A stretch of DNA of 8,397 bases from Chromatiales bacterium (GTDB lineage: Bacteria > Pseudomonadota > Gammaproteobacteria > Chromatiales > Chromatiaceae). Position 1 is the stretch's first letter. Each line of letters opens with the position of its first letter. Both the position numbers and the translations under genes were made by a program. Below are positions 1 to 5,941 of this stretch, in pieces. Location of the stretch: positions 1 through 8,397 of the forward strand of contig JAHEIA010000111.1 of the NCBI GenBank assembly GCA_024639625.1. Reading direction: 5' to 3'. The notes under the pieces were generated by a model. The model did not search any database, was not told where the DNA came from, and saw only the letters and a list, made by a program, of their open reading frames with translations.

Positions 1-292
1 GCTCGACGCGCGGGCCGATGTGGTGGCATTGGTGGTCTCTGCCGACCTGCCCTTCGCCCAAGGCCGGCTTTGCGGCGCCGAAGGCATCGAGAATGTGGTC
101 ACCCTATCCATGATGCGCTCACGCAATTTCGCCAAGGACTACGGGGTGTTGATCAGCGACGGGCCGTTGGCGGGCATCACCGCGCGTGCCGTGCTGGTAG
201 CCGACGAAAACAACAAGATCGTGTACGCCCAGTTGGTTCCCGAGATCACCCAGGAGCCTGATTATGCGCCAGCGCTTGCCGCCCTGTCGTGA
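1..292 (+). CDS. tpx: Thiol peroxidase (Tpx), C-terminal part, 5' end outside window
   Basis: This is the last 96 residues of a thiol peroxidase, an atypical 2-Cys peroxiredoxin that reduces hydroperoxides with electrons from thioredoxin. The frame is open from base 2 to the TGA at 290-292. The stretch SADLPFAQGRLCGAEG carries the resolving cysteine (codon 71-73), matching the ADLPFAQxRFCGAEG block of E. coli Tpx. It is followed by the family's conserved blocks YGVLISDGPLAG, ARAVLVADEN and the C-terminal EITQEPDY. The peroxidatic cysteine lies before the window and cannot be checked. The GTG at base 20 is an internal valine, not a start. A 96-bp gap separates it from gcvPB on the same strand, with no clear intrinsic terminator between them. 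Identification is firm from the motif match; the length of the whole gene is unknown. Confidence 0.95.
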   Translation, partial: LDARADVVALVVSADLPFAQGRLCGAEGIENVVTLSMMRSRNFAKDYGVLISDGPLAGITARAVLVADENNKIVYAQLVPEITQEPDYAPALAALS

Positions 293-388
293 GGATATCT
301 GCTTTGTCCCGCGCTTCTGTGGGCGGGTCGCCTTCGCCATGCCGGCGCCCCCTGCCGGCGGATCGAGAGTGGGATTAGGCTTGCCGCC

Positions 389-1846
389 ATGTTGATCTTC
401 GAGCAGTCGCGGAGTGGGCGCCGGGCAAGTGCGCAGTCCCCATTGCGTCGAGCAAGCGCCCCGGACATCCCCGAGCGGTTCTTGCGCCGCACGCCGGCGT
501 CTCTGCCCGAGGTGTCGGAGATGCAGGTGGTGCGGCACTACACTCGGCTGTCGCAGAAGAATTTTTCCATCGACACCCATTTCTATCCCCTGGGTTCCTG
601 CACCATGAAGTACAATCCGCGGGCCTGCAACGCCATGGCGATGTTGCCTGGATTCCTCGCCCGACACCCGCAGGCGCCGGATTCGCACAGCCAGGGTTTC
701 ATGGCCTGTCTGTACGAGCTGCAGGAGATGCTGAAGGACGTCACGGGCATGCACGCGGTCTCGCTTTCCCCGGCGGCGGGGGCCCAGGGGGAATTCGCCG
801 GAGTGGCGATGATCCGCGCCTACCATGACGCGCGAGGCGATACGCAGCGAAGCGAGATCCTGGTGCCCGATGCGGCGCACGGTACGAACCCTGCCTCCGC
901 CGTGATGTGCGGCTACAAGGTACGGGAGATCCCGACCGACGAATCGGGAGATGTGGACCTGGAGGCGCTGCGCGGGGCCTTGGGTCCGCAGACAGCCGGT
1001 ATCATGTTGACGAACCCGTCGACCCTGGGGGTCTTCGAGCGGCGAATCGAAGACATCGCACGCCTGGTGCACCAGGCGGGTGGCTTGCTGTATTACGACG
1101 GGGCCAACCTGAACGCGATACTGGGCAAGGTGCGTCCGGGCGATATGGGCTTCGACGTGATCCATATGAACTTGCACAAGACGTTTTCCACGCCGCACGG
1201 GGGTGGCGGCCCCGGCTCGGGTCCGGTGGGTGTAAGCGAACGTCTCGCGCCCTATCTACCGGTGCCTATGGTGGCCAGCGACGGGAGCGAATACCGGTGG
1301 CTGACCGCTGAGGATTGCCCGGCCAGCATCGGGCGTTTGACCGCTTTCGCCGGCAATGCCGGCGTCTTGCTGCGGGCCTATGTCTACGCGCTCCTGCTCG
1401 GGCGTGAAGGTATGGTGCGGGTGGCCGAATACTCGACCTTGAACGCGAACTATCTACTCAAGCGGCTGACGCAAGCCGGGTTCGAGGCCGCCTACCCGCA
1501 GCGTCGCGCCACCCACGAATTCATACTCACCCTCAAGCACCAAGCCAGGCAATGGGGGACGAACGCAATGGATTTCGCGAAACGTCTGCTGGATCACGGC
1601 TATCATGCGCCGACCACCTACTTTCCCTTGCTTGTTCCCGAGTGCCTGTTGATCGAGCCGACCGAGACCGAGGATCAAGCCACCCTGGACGGGTTTGTCG
1701 AGGCCCTGTGCCGGATCCTAGAGGAGGCGGCGCAGCATCCCGAGTTACTGAAAGGTGCACCATACGATATGCCGGTGCGGCGCCTGGACGATGTGCGAGC
1801 CGCCCGCGAGCTGGACTTGCGTTGGGTTCCCGGCGACGCGGGTTGA
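389..1846 (+). CDS. gcvPB: Glycine dehydrogenase (decarboxylating) subunit 2, P-protein
   Basis: This is the PLP-carrying half of the split P-protein of the glycine cleavage system. With GcvPA it decarboxylates glycine and passes the aminomethyl group to lipoyl-GcvH in the cytoplasm. The protein is 485 residues, the usual length for this subunit. The N-terminal [12 protein letters not shown] is typical and fixes the start, although the Shine-Dalgarno is weak (AGG about 10 nt upstream). Conserved blocks seen are [20 protein letters not shown] (residues 50-69), SCTMKYNPR (70-78), AAHGTNPAS (162-170), YYDGANLNA (235-243) and [16 protein letters not shown] (261-276). In the last block Lys264 is expected to form the Schiff base with PLP. 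The partner gene gcvPA normally lies immediately upstream but tpx is there instead, so GcvPA, GcvT and GcvH must be encoded elsewhere if the system works. No frameshift or missing key residue is seen. Confidence 0.97.
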   Translation: MLIFEQSRSGRRASAQSPLRRASAPDIPERFLRRTPASLPEVSEMQVVRHYTRLSQKNFSIDTHFYPLGSCTMKYNPRACNAMAMLPGFLARHPQAPDSHSQGFMACLYELQEMLKDVTGMHAVSLSPAAGAQGEFAGVAMIRAYHDARGDTQRSEILVPDAAHGTNPASAVMCGYKVREIPTDESGDVDLEALRGALGPQTAGIMLTNPSTLGVFERRIEDIARLVHQAGGLLYYDGANLNAILGKVRPGDMGFDVIHMNLHKTFSTPHGGGGPGSGPVGVSERLAPYLPVPMVASDGSEYRWLTAEDCPASIGRLTAFAGNAGVLLRAYVYALLLGREGMVRVAEYSTLNANYLLKRLTQAGFEAAYPQRRATHEFILTLKHQARQWGTNAMDFAKRLLDHGYHAPTTYFPLLVPECLLIEPTETEDQATLDGFVEALCRILEEAAQHPELLKGAPYDMPVRRLDDVRAARELDLRWVPGDAG

Positions 1847-1907
1847 GCGCAGCGGAACCGGGGCAGTAGCGAACCACCATGCTGCCTGACAACCCGCGCT
1901 AGCGAAC

Positions 1908-2282
1908 ATGGCCTACCAGAATGTCAGGGGCCTGCGGCGGCTTGCCAACGCCTTGCGCTACTCGATGGCCGGGTTGCGCCAGTGTTTCCGGCACGAAGAG
2001 GCGTTCCGGCTAGAGATCTCCGCCGGGTTGCTGGTGGTCCCGCTGGGTCTCTGGCTCGGCGAGTCGGGTGTCGAGCGCGCGCTCCTGGTGGGCAGCTGGT
2101 TGGTGGTGCTAATCGTCGAGCTCCTCAATTCGGCGGCAGAGGCGATCGTGGACCGGATCGGCATGGAGAGGCACGAGTTGTCCGCGCGGGCGAAGGATGT
2201 CGCCTCGGCAGCGGTGTTCCTCAGCATCCTGTTCTGTGCCCTGGTGTGGCTGCTCGTGCTTGCCGGCCGCTGGATGCCCTGA
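1908..2282 (+). CDS. dgkA: Diacylglycerol kinase (prokaryotic, membrane-embedded)
   Basis: This 124-residue small integral-membrane kinase phosphorylates diacylglycerol to phosphatidic acid with ATP. It recycles diacylglycerol left by membrane-derived oligosaccharide or lipid A modification. It aligns with E. coli DgkA along nearly its whole length: RYSMAGLRQCFRHEEAFRLE near residues 17-36, VELLNSAAEAIVDRIG at 70-85 and HELSARAKDVASAAV at 89-103. Glu71 and Glu78 correspond to the functional Glu69 and Glu76 of the E. coli enzyme (numbered without Met), with Asn74 between them. Glu30 corresponds to the metal-site Glu28. Three hydrophobic segments are seen, about 37-52, 58-80 and 100-120, after an amphipathic N-terminal helix. 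It begins 61 bp after gcvPB. No Shine-Dalgarno precedes the ATG; a CGCTAGCG palindrome sits just before it. The start is chosen because it matches the length of the E. coli N-terminus. Confidence 0.95.
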   Translation: MAYQNVRGLRRLANALRYSMAGLRQCFRHEEAFRLEISAGLLVVPLGLWLGESGVERALLVGSWLVVLIVELLNSAAEAIVDRIGMERHELSARAKDVASAAVFLSILFCALVWLLVLAGRWMP

Positions 2283-2351
2283 TCGGCTCGCCCTGGGCGC
2301 AACAGGGGCGGCCGGGCGAAACCGCACTAGCCAGTTTTTTGGGAGTTGCTC

Positions 2352-3287
2352 ATGTCAGCATTGATTTGTGGATCGATCGCCTTCGACACCATCATGGTGT
2401 TTCAAGACCAGTTCAAAAACCACATCCTGCCCGAGCAGGTGCACATCTTGAACGTGTCGTTCCTGGTGCCCGACATGCGCCGGGAATTTGGCGGCTGCGC
2501 CGGCAATATTGCCTATAACCTGCGGCTTCTCGGTGGCGTCGGCCATCCGATGGCGACGGTGGGCAGCGACTTCACCCCCTACGAACAATGGATGGATCGG
2601 TGCGGGGTTTCGCGCGCCCACATAACCGTGGTCGAGGGTAGCTACACCGCGCAGGCCTACATCACCACGGACCAGGACGACAACCAGATCACCGCTTTCC
2701 ATCCTGGGGCGATGAACTATTCTCACCAGAATAAGGTCTCTCAGGCGAACGGGGTGAGCCTCGGGATCGTGTCGCCGGATGGCCGGCAGGGAATGATCGA
2801 TCACGCGCGGCAGTTTTCCGAGGCAGGGATTCCTTTTATTTTCGACCCTGGACAGGGCATGCCCTTGTTCGACCGGCAGGACCTCTTGGATTTCGTAGAA
2901 CAGGCCAGTTGGCTGGCGTTCAACGACTACGAGGCGAAATTGATGGAGGAGCGAACGGGCCTGTCGCCGTCCCAGTTGGTCGAGCGCGTCGAAGGGGTGA
3001 TCGTGACCGGAGGCGGAGAAGGTTCTACCATCTACGCGGATGGCCGGATCTTCGACGTGCCCGCGGCGCCCGTACAGAGCCTTGTGGATCCGACGGGATG
3101 CGGAGACGCGTATCGCGCCGGCTTGCTCTATGGCTTGATGAACCAGATGGACTGGGCGACCACGGGGCGCATCGCTTCCTTGATGGGAGCAGCGAAGATC
3201 GAACACGCGGGAACCCAGAATCACCATTTTACAGCGGACGAATTTGCCGACCGTTTCAAACAGGCCTTCGGTTACTCATTTGCTTAA
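2352..3287 (+). CDS. PfkB-family kinase, adenosine kinase-like
   Basis: This 311-residue ribokinase-fold protein transfers phosphate from ATP to a sugar or nucleoside hydroxyl. The first PfkB signature region is EFGGCAGNIAYNLRLLGG (45-62). The second is DPTGCGDAYRAGLL (246-259), with Asp252 the expected catalytic base in the anion-hole GCGD. NDYE (191-194) is the NxxE-type motif that helps bind Mg/ATP. The N-terminal pattern GSIAFD..M.F...F....LPE..H...VSFLV, together with TNDYE-like and EHAGTQ segments, closely resembles the adenosine kinase of Mycobacterium tuberculosis (Rv2202c type). Adenosine is therefore the best substrate guess, but this is inferred from recall and other nucleosides or sugars remain possible. 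The ATG at 2352 is preferred over an in-frame TTG at 2346 because GGGAG at 2341-2345 lies 6 nt upstream of the ATG. It lies 69 bp after dgkA and 29 bp before moaB, so co-transcription with the Moco genes is likely. Confidence 0.88.
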   Translation: MSALICGSIAFDTIMVFQDQFKNHILPEQVHILNVSFLVPDMRREFGGCAGNIAYNLRLLGGVGHPMATVGSDFTPYEQWMDRCGVSRAHITVVEGSYTAQAYITTDQDDNQITAFHPGAMNYSHQNKVSQANGVSLGIVSPDGRQGMIDHARQFSEAGIPFIFDPGQGMPLFDRQDLLDFVEQASWLAFNDYEAKLMEERTGLSPSQLVERVEGVIVTGGGEGSTIYADGRIFDVPAAPVQSLVDPTGCGDAYRAGLLYGLMNQMDWATTGRIASLMGAAKIEHAGTQNHHFTADEFADRFKQAFGYSFA

Positions 3288-3316
3288 TCCCTACGAAACA
3301 GGGCTGCCGACGAACA

Positions 3317-3847
3317 ATGAGCGAACATTTCAAAGACACCGGATTCGTGCCGCTAGCGCTCGCGCTGCTTACGGTCTCTGACACGCGCACCGAGGAGACG
3401 GACAAATCCGGACACTTGTTGCGCGAGTGCGCCCTGAGGGCCGGTCACCGCGTGCTGGCGAAAAGCATAGTCCCTGACGATGTCTACCAGATGCGCGCGC
3501 TGTTTTCCCATTGGATCGCAGATCCCCAGATCCAGGTGGTGATCAGCACCGGCGGCACCGGCATCACCGGCCGCGACAGCACCCCGGAAGCGGTTACTCC
3601 GTTATTGGACAAGGCGATCGAAGGCTTCGGGGAACTCTTCCGTAAGGCTTCGTTTCCGGAGATTGGGCCTTCCACGATCCAGTCTCGGGCGGTCGGTGGG
3701 CTGGCAAACGGGACCCTGATCTTCTGTTTGCCCGGATCGACAGGTGCCTGCAAGACGGCCTGGGAGCAAATCCTCGAGCCACAGCTTGACCACCGCACCA
3801 GACCCTGCAATTTTGCCCAGATGTTTCCGCGCCTGCTCGAGGGATAA
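3317..3847 (+). CDS. moaB: Molybdenum cofactor biosynthesis protein B (MoaB/Mog family)
   Basis: This 176-residue cytosolic protein of the MoaB/MogA fold binds molybdopterin (MPT), and active members adenylylate it to MPT-AMP for MoeA. It resembles E. coli MoaB throughout: LTVSDTRTEETDKSGHLLR (18-36), STGGTGITGRDSTPEA (77-92), EGFGELFRKASF (102-113), IQSRAVGGLANGTLIF (121-136), PGSTGACKTAWE (139-150) and TRPCNF (161-166). E. coli MoaB itself has GGTGLTEGD. This protein instead has GRDSTPEA, like the RRDVTPDA of MogA, and an acidic VPDD (Asp54) where MogA has Asp49. Both metal-site acids of an active adenylyltransferase therefore appear present, so it may serve as the MPT adenylyltransferase (inference). 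The GAGGG near its 3' end (3839-3843) probably also acts as Shine-Dalgarno for the small frame at 3852. Confidence 0.95.
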   Translation: MSEHFKDTGFVPLALALLTVSDTRTEETDKSGHLLRECALRAGHRVLAKSIVPDDVYQMRALFSHWIADPQIQVVISTGGTGITGRDSTPEAVTPLLDKAIEGFGELFRKASFPEIGPSTIQSRAVGGLANGTLIFCLPGSTGACKTAWEQILEPQLDHRTRPCNFAQMFPRLLEG

Positions 3848-3851
3848 GCGC

Positions 3852-3920
3852 ATGCGGTTCCCTTGCTGCTGCTGTTTTTGCGCCCCCCTATCCGTGGGGC
3901 AGGGCAGGCTTCGGCGATGA
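3852..3920 (+). CDS. Candidate polycysteine leader peptide upstream of moeA (22 codons)
   Basis: This short frame opens at ATG 3852, 4 nt after the moaB stop. It has a good Shine-Dalgarno, GAGGG at 3839-3843, 8 nt upstream. The peptide starts MRFPCCCCFCAPLS and ends GRLRR, with cysteines at residues 5, 6, 7, 8 and 10 (codons TGC, TGC, TGC, TGT, TGC). Its TGA (3918-3920) overlaps the moeA ATG (3917-3919) as ATGA, the same junction as moeA/moaD. The frame therefore fills what otherwise looks like a 69-bp gap in a compact operon. Known precedent: short polycysteine frames act as cysteine-responsive attenuators of sulfur-metabolism operons in mycobacteria. Inference: ribosome pausing at the Cys codons could tie moeA-moaD-moaE translation to cysteine supply, since molybdopterin synthesis draws sulfur from cysteine. 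Alternatively it is a chance frame through a TGC repeat. No homologue is recognised. Confidence 0.5.
   Translation: MRFPCCCCFCAPLSVGQGRLRR
3882..3908 (+). promoter_or_regulatory. Hairpin abutting the moeA Shine-Dalgarno
   Basis: GCCCC (3882-3886) pairs with GGGGC (3896-3900) around a 9-nt loop, just after the Cys codons of the candidate leader frame. The presumed moeA Shine-Dalgarno, AGGGCAGG (3901-3908), follows directly. The same C-tract (CCCT, 3886-3889) could instead pair with AGGG of the Shine-Dalgarno, giving a sequestered state. A ribosome paused on the Cys codons would cover the C-tract. The pairing is seen in the sequence; any regulatory role is inferred. There is no U-tract after it, so it is not an intrinsic terminator. 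Confidence 0.35.
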
Positions 3921-5155
3921 CGGGCTGCTGCACACCAACCGGTACGCTGCGGTCCTACGACGAGGCCTTGGCGCTACTGCTGTCCCGGGCCTTCCCCGTG
4001 GCCGATACCGAGCACCTGTCGGACATCGGCGATGCACTGGACCGCGTGCTTTCCCGGCCCGTGGTCAGCACGGTCGATGTCCCGCCGTGGGACAACAGCG
4101 CCATGGACGGGTTTGCGTTGCGGCGAACCGATCTCGACTGCCCAGAGGGGTTGCGCGTCGCGCAACGCATCGTGGCGGGTCAAGTCGGCAGCGAATTATT
4201 ACCCGGGACTGCCGCCCGCATCTTTACCGGCGCCCCGATCCCGCCGGGTGCTGATGCGGTGGCGATGCAGGAGGTGTGTTCCCTGACTGGTGACCGGGTG
4301 CGCATCGACGCACCGTTGCGAGCAGCGGCGAATATCCGGCGCGCTGGAGAAGACATCCGCGTGGGCCAGGAAGTGATTGCCGCCGGGACGCGCCTCGCGC
4401 CGCAGCACCTGGGACTGGCAGCGTCCGTGGGTGTCTGTGACATAGAGGTGTTCCGCCGGCTTCGCGTAGCGGTGTTCTGCAGCGGCGACGAATTGGTGAT
4501 GCCCGGCACGCCGTTGCGTCCAGGGCAGATCTACAACTCCAATCAGTTCGTCGCTCACGGTCTGCTGCGGCGTTTGAACTGTGAGATCGTCCCGCTGGGG
4601 ATCGTCGACGACACCCTCGATGCGACTTGCGCCGCCTTGTCTCGCGCTGCCGCCGAGGCGGATCTGATTCTCGCCAGCGGTGGGGTTTCCGTCGGCGACG
4701 AGGATCACGTGAAGCCGGCCCTCGAGCGCCTGGGTTCCCTCGAACTTTGGCAGGCCGCGATCCGTCCGGGTAAACCCCTCGCCTTTGGAGAGGTCGCCGG
4801 AACGCCGTTCATCGGATCCCCCGGCAACCCGGTTTCCCTGTTTGTGACCTTCTGTCTTTTCGCGCGGCCGTTTATCCTGCGAATGCAGGGCGTCGCGGGT
4901 GACCTTGCTCCTATGGCCGTGGGGGTCCGGGCGGGTTTTGATTGGCCCAACCCGGATCGCCGAAGAGAGTACCTGCGGGCCCGCTTGACCAAGGGGGCGG
5001 AGGGGGATCTCTGGCTGCAGCCCCACCCCAGTCGGTCTTCCGCGGTGCTCAGTTCGGTTGCTTGGTCCGACGGACTCGCGGTGATCGAAGCGGGGCGCAA
5101 ATTGCAGACAGGTGATTTGGTGGACTTCATCCCTTTCAGCGAGCTGCTTTCATGA
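3917..5155 (+). CDS. moeA: Molybdopterin molybdenumtransferase (MoeA)
   Basis: This enzyme inserts molybdate into adenylylated molybdopterin, releasing AMP and giving Mo-cofactor. The protein is 412 residues, like E. coli MoeA. Family blocks seen are VPPWDNSAMDGFA (55-67, with Asp59 matching the key Asp59 of E. coli MoeA), FTGAPIPPGADAVAMQE (103-119), CSGDELV (188-194), IYNSNQF (205-211), LASGGVSVGDEDHVK (252-266), RPGKPLAFGE (283-292) and GSPGNPVS (300-307). The start at 3917 is preferred over an in-frame TTG at 3863. The longer form would add an unusual MLLLFLRPP N-terminus to a cytosolic enzyme. The ATG at 3917 has AGGGCAGG 8 nt upstream and overlaps the stop of the polycysteine frame. Two adjacent Cys codons (residues 4-5) follow this start. 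The stop overlaps the moaD start (ATGA), indicating translational coupling. Confidence 0.95.
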   Translation: MTGCCTPTGTLRSYDEALALLLSRAFPVADTEHLSDIGDALDRVLSRPVVSTVDVPPWDNSAMDGFALRRTDLDCPEGLRVAQRIVAGQVGSELLPGTAARIFTGAPIPPGADAVAMQEVCSLTGDRVRIDAPLRAAANIRRAGEDIRVGQEVIAAGTRLAPQHLGLAASVGVCDIEVFRRLRVAVFCSGDELVMPGTPLRPGQIYNSNQFVAHGLLRRLNCEIVPLGIVDDTLDATCAALSRAAAEADLILASGGVSVGDEDHVKPALERLGSLELWQAAIRPGKPLAFGEVAGTPFIGSPGNPVSLFVTFCLFARPFILRMQGVAGDLAPMAVGVRAGFDWPNPDRRREYLRARLTKGAEGDLWLQPHPSRSSAVLSSVAWSDGLAVIEAGRKLQTGDLVDFIPFSELLS

Positions 5156-5406
5156 TCAAGATCCGGTATTTCGCCCGTCTCCGGGAGCACTTGGGTACCG
5201 CCGACGAGCAGATGGCCCTGACCCCCGAGATCCGCGACCTGGCCGCCCTTACGGAGCAGCTGCGCCGGCGTGGCGGTGTGTGGAGCGAGGCGTTCGGCGG
5301 TGAGCAGAGCGTGATGATGGCCGTTAATGAGGAGGTGGCCGATGCGGCGCAGCCCCTGCGGGACGGCGACGAGGTGGCCTATTTCCCTCCGGTGACCGGG
5401 GGTTGA
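5152..5406 (+). CDS. moaD: Molybdopterin synthase small subunit (MoaD)
   Basis: This 84-residue ubiquitin-like sulfur carrier has its C-terminal Gly-Gly (VTGG) activated by MoeB and charged as thiocarboxylate. It then donates two sulfurs to cyclic pyranopterin monophosphate within the MoaD2-MoaE2 complex. The start MIKIRYFARLRE, the segment VNEEVADAAQPLRDGDEVAYFPPVTGG (around residues 58-84) and the length all fit the family. Its ATG overlaps the moeA TGA, so translation is probably coupled. MoeB and the sulfurtransferase that charges it are not in the window. Confidence 0.95.
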   Translation: MIKIRYFARLREHLGTADEQMALTPEIRDLAALTEQLRRRGGVWSEAFGGEQSVMMAVNEEVADAAQPLRDGDEVAYFPPVTGG

Positions 5407-5410
5407 GCGC

Positions 5411-5881
5411 ATGCGCCGGTCGATTCGGATTCAAGCCGAAGCGTTCGATCCCCTAGAGGTCGCGGGAGACCTGCACCGGGACAATCCGGGCGTTGGAGCG
5501 GTGGTCAGCTTCCTTGGCCTGATGCGCGACCTCAATCAGGGCCGGCGGGTGCTCTCCATGACCCTGGAGCACTACCCGGGTATGGCGGAAAAGGCGCTGC
5601 GCCGGATTGTCGAAGAGGCCGCAGAGCGTTGGCCTCTGCAGGCCGTCAGTGTAGTGCATCGAGTCGGTGAGTTGCGGCCCCAGGACCCCATCGTGCTGGT
5701 GATGGTCGCGAGCAGCCACCGCGGCGATGCCTTCCGTGCTTGCGAGTTCATCATCGACTTCTTGAAGACCCGGGCGCCATTCTGGAAAAAGGAGCAGACC
5801 GAGCAGGGCGAGCATTGGGTAGAAGCGAGGTCCAACGATCTTGCCTCGGAGCTGCGCTGGAGGGCAAGGGACGACCGCTAG
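5411..5881 (+). CDS. moaE: Molybdopterin synthase catalytic subunit (MoaE)
   Basis: This 156-residue large subunit of MPT synthase, with MoaD, converts cyclic pyranopterin monophosphate to molybdopterin. Motifs seen are VSFLGLMRD (32-40), LEHYPGMAE (52-60), HRVGEL (83-88), SSHRGDAFRA (101-110) and FLKTRAPFWKKE (117-128). Lys119 and Lys126 fall at the numbers of the active-site lysines of E. coli MoaE. The ATG lies 4 nt after the moaD stop with no Shine-Dalgarno of its own, so coupling to moaD is likely. It ends at a TAG inside a CGCTAGCG palindrome and is the last gene of the plus-strand block, facing a convergent gene. Confidence 0.95.
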   Translation: MRRSIRIQAEAFDPLEVAGDLHRDNPGVGAVVSFLGLMRDLNQGRRVLSMTLEHYPGMAEKALRRIVEEAAERWPLQAVSVVHRVGELRPQDPIVLVMVASSHRGDAFRACEFIIDFLKTRAPFWKKEQTEQGEHWVEARSNDLASELRWRARDDR

Positions 5882-5906
5882 CGAATGCGCCGGAGAAAAT
5901 AGCCAG

Positions 5907-5925
5907 CCACACGGTTCCCGCGTGG
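5907..5925 (-). terminator. Possible terminator between convergent moaE and kinase gene
   Basis: Read on the minus strand, CCACGCGG-GAA-CCGTGTGG forms an 8-bp stem (one G-U pair) with a 3-nt loop, 16 nt after the kinase stop codon. It is followed by CTGGCTATTTTC, so the T-tract is short and displaced. On the plus strand the same stem has one A-C mismatch, and the nearest T-rich stretch (CTTTATTT) is about 10 nt away. It is more plausible for the minus-strand gene than for moaE. Confidence 0.4.
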
Positions 5926-5941
5926 GGCAGCCTAGCTTTAT

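Noticed and set aside
341..359. GCCGGC-7 nt-GCCGGC hairpin between tpx and gcvPB as an intrinsic terminator
   Set aside because: No T-tract follows it. It could affect translation of gcvPB, but nothing supports that.
339..395. 18-codon Gly/Pro-rich frame overlapping the gcvPB start, considered as a glycine-sensing leader
   Set aside because: Its Shine-Dalgarno is poor and the Gly codons are not in a run. Gly and Pro are expected in any GC-rich stretch.
119..1198. Long antisense open frame (359 codons) opposite tpx and gcvPB
   Set aside because: Its translation is rich in Arg, His and Gln, shows no recognisable domain and lies fully opposite a well-conserved gene. It is a by-product of the GC-rich codon pattern.
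1879..1902. 7-codon frame (MLPDNPR) just before dgkA as a coupling leader
   Set aside because: There is no clear Shine-Dalgarno, no notable codon content, and it ends before dgkA without overlap.
2334..2340. Run of T's before the PfkB-family gene as a terminator of dgkA
   Set aside because: Only short 3-4 bp stems precede it, and the following GGGAG is the Shine-Dalgarno of the next gene.
2355..3227. Long antisense open frame (290 codons) opposite the PfkB-family kinase
   Set aside because: There is no family resemblance, and the plus-strand gene carries all the conserved motifs.
3863..3916. TTG at 3863 as the moeA start
   Set aside because: It would add 18 residues beginning MLLLFL, unusual for a cytosolic MoeA. 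The ATG at 3917 has a better Shine-Dalgarno and gives the family's normal length.
4199..5026. Antisense open frame opposite moeA
   Set aside because: It has shadow composition and no motifs, while moeA is clearly intact on the other strand.
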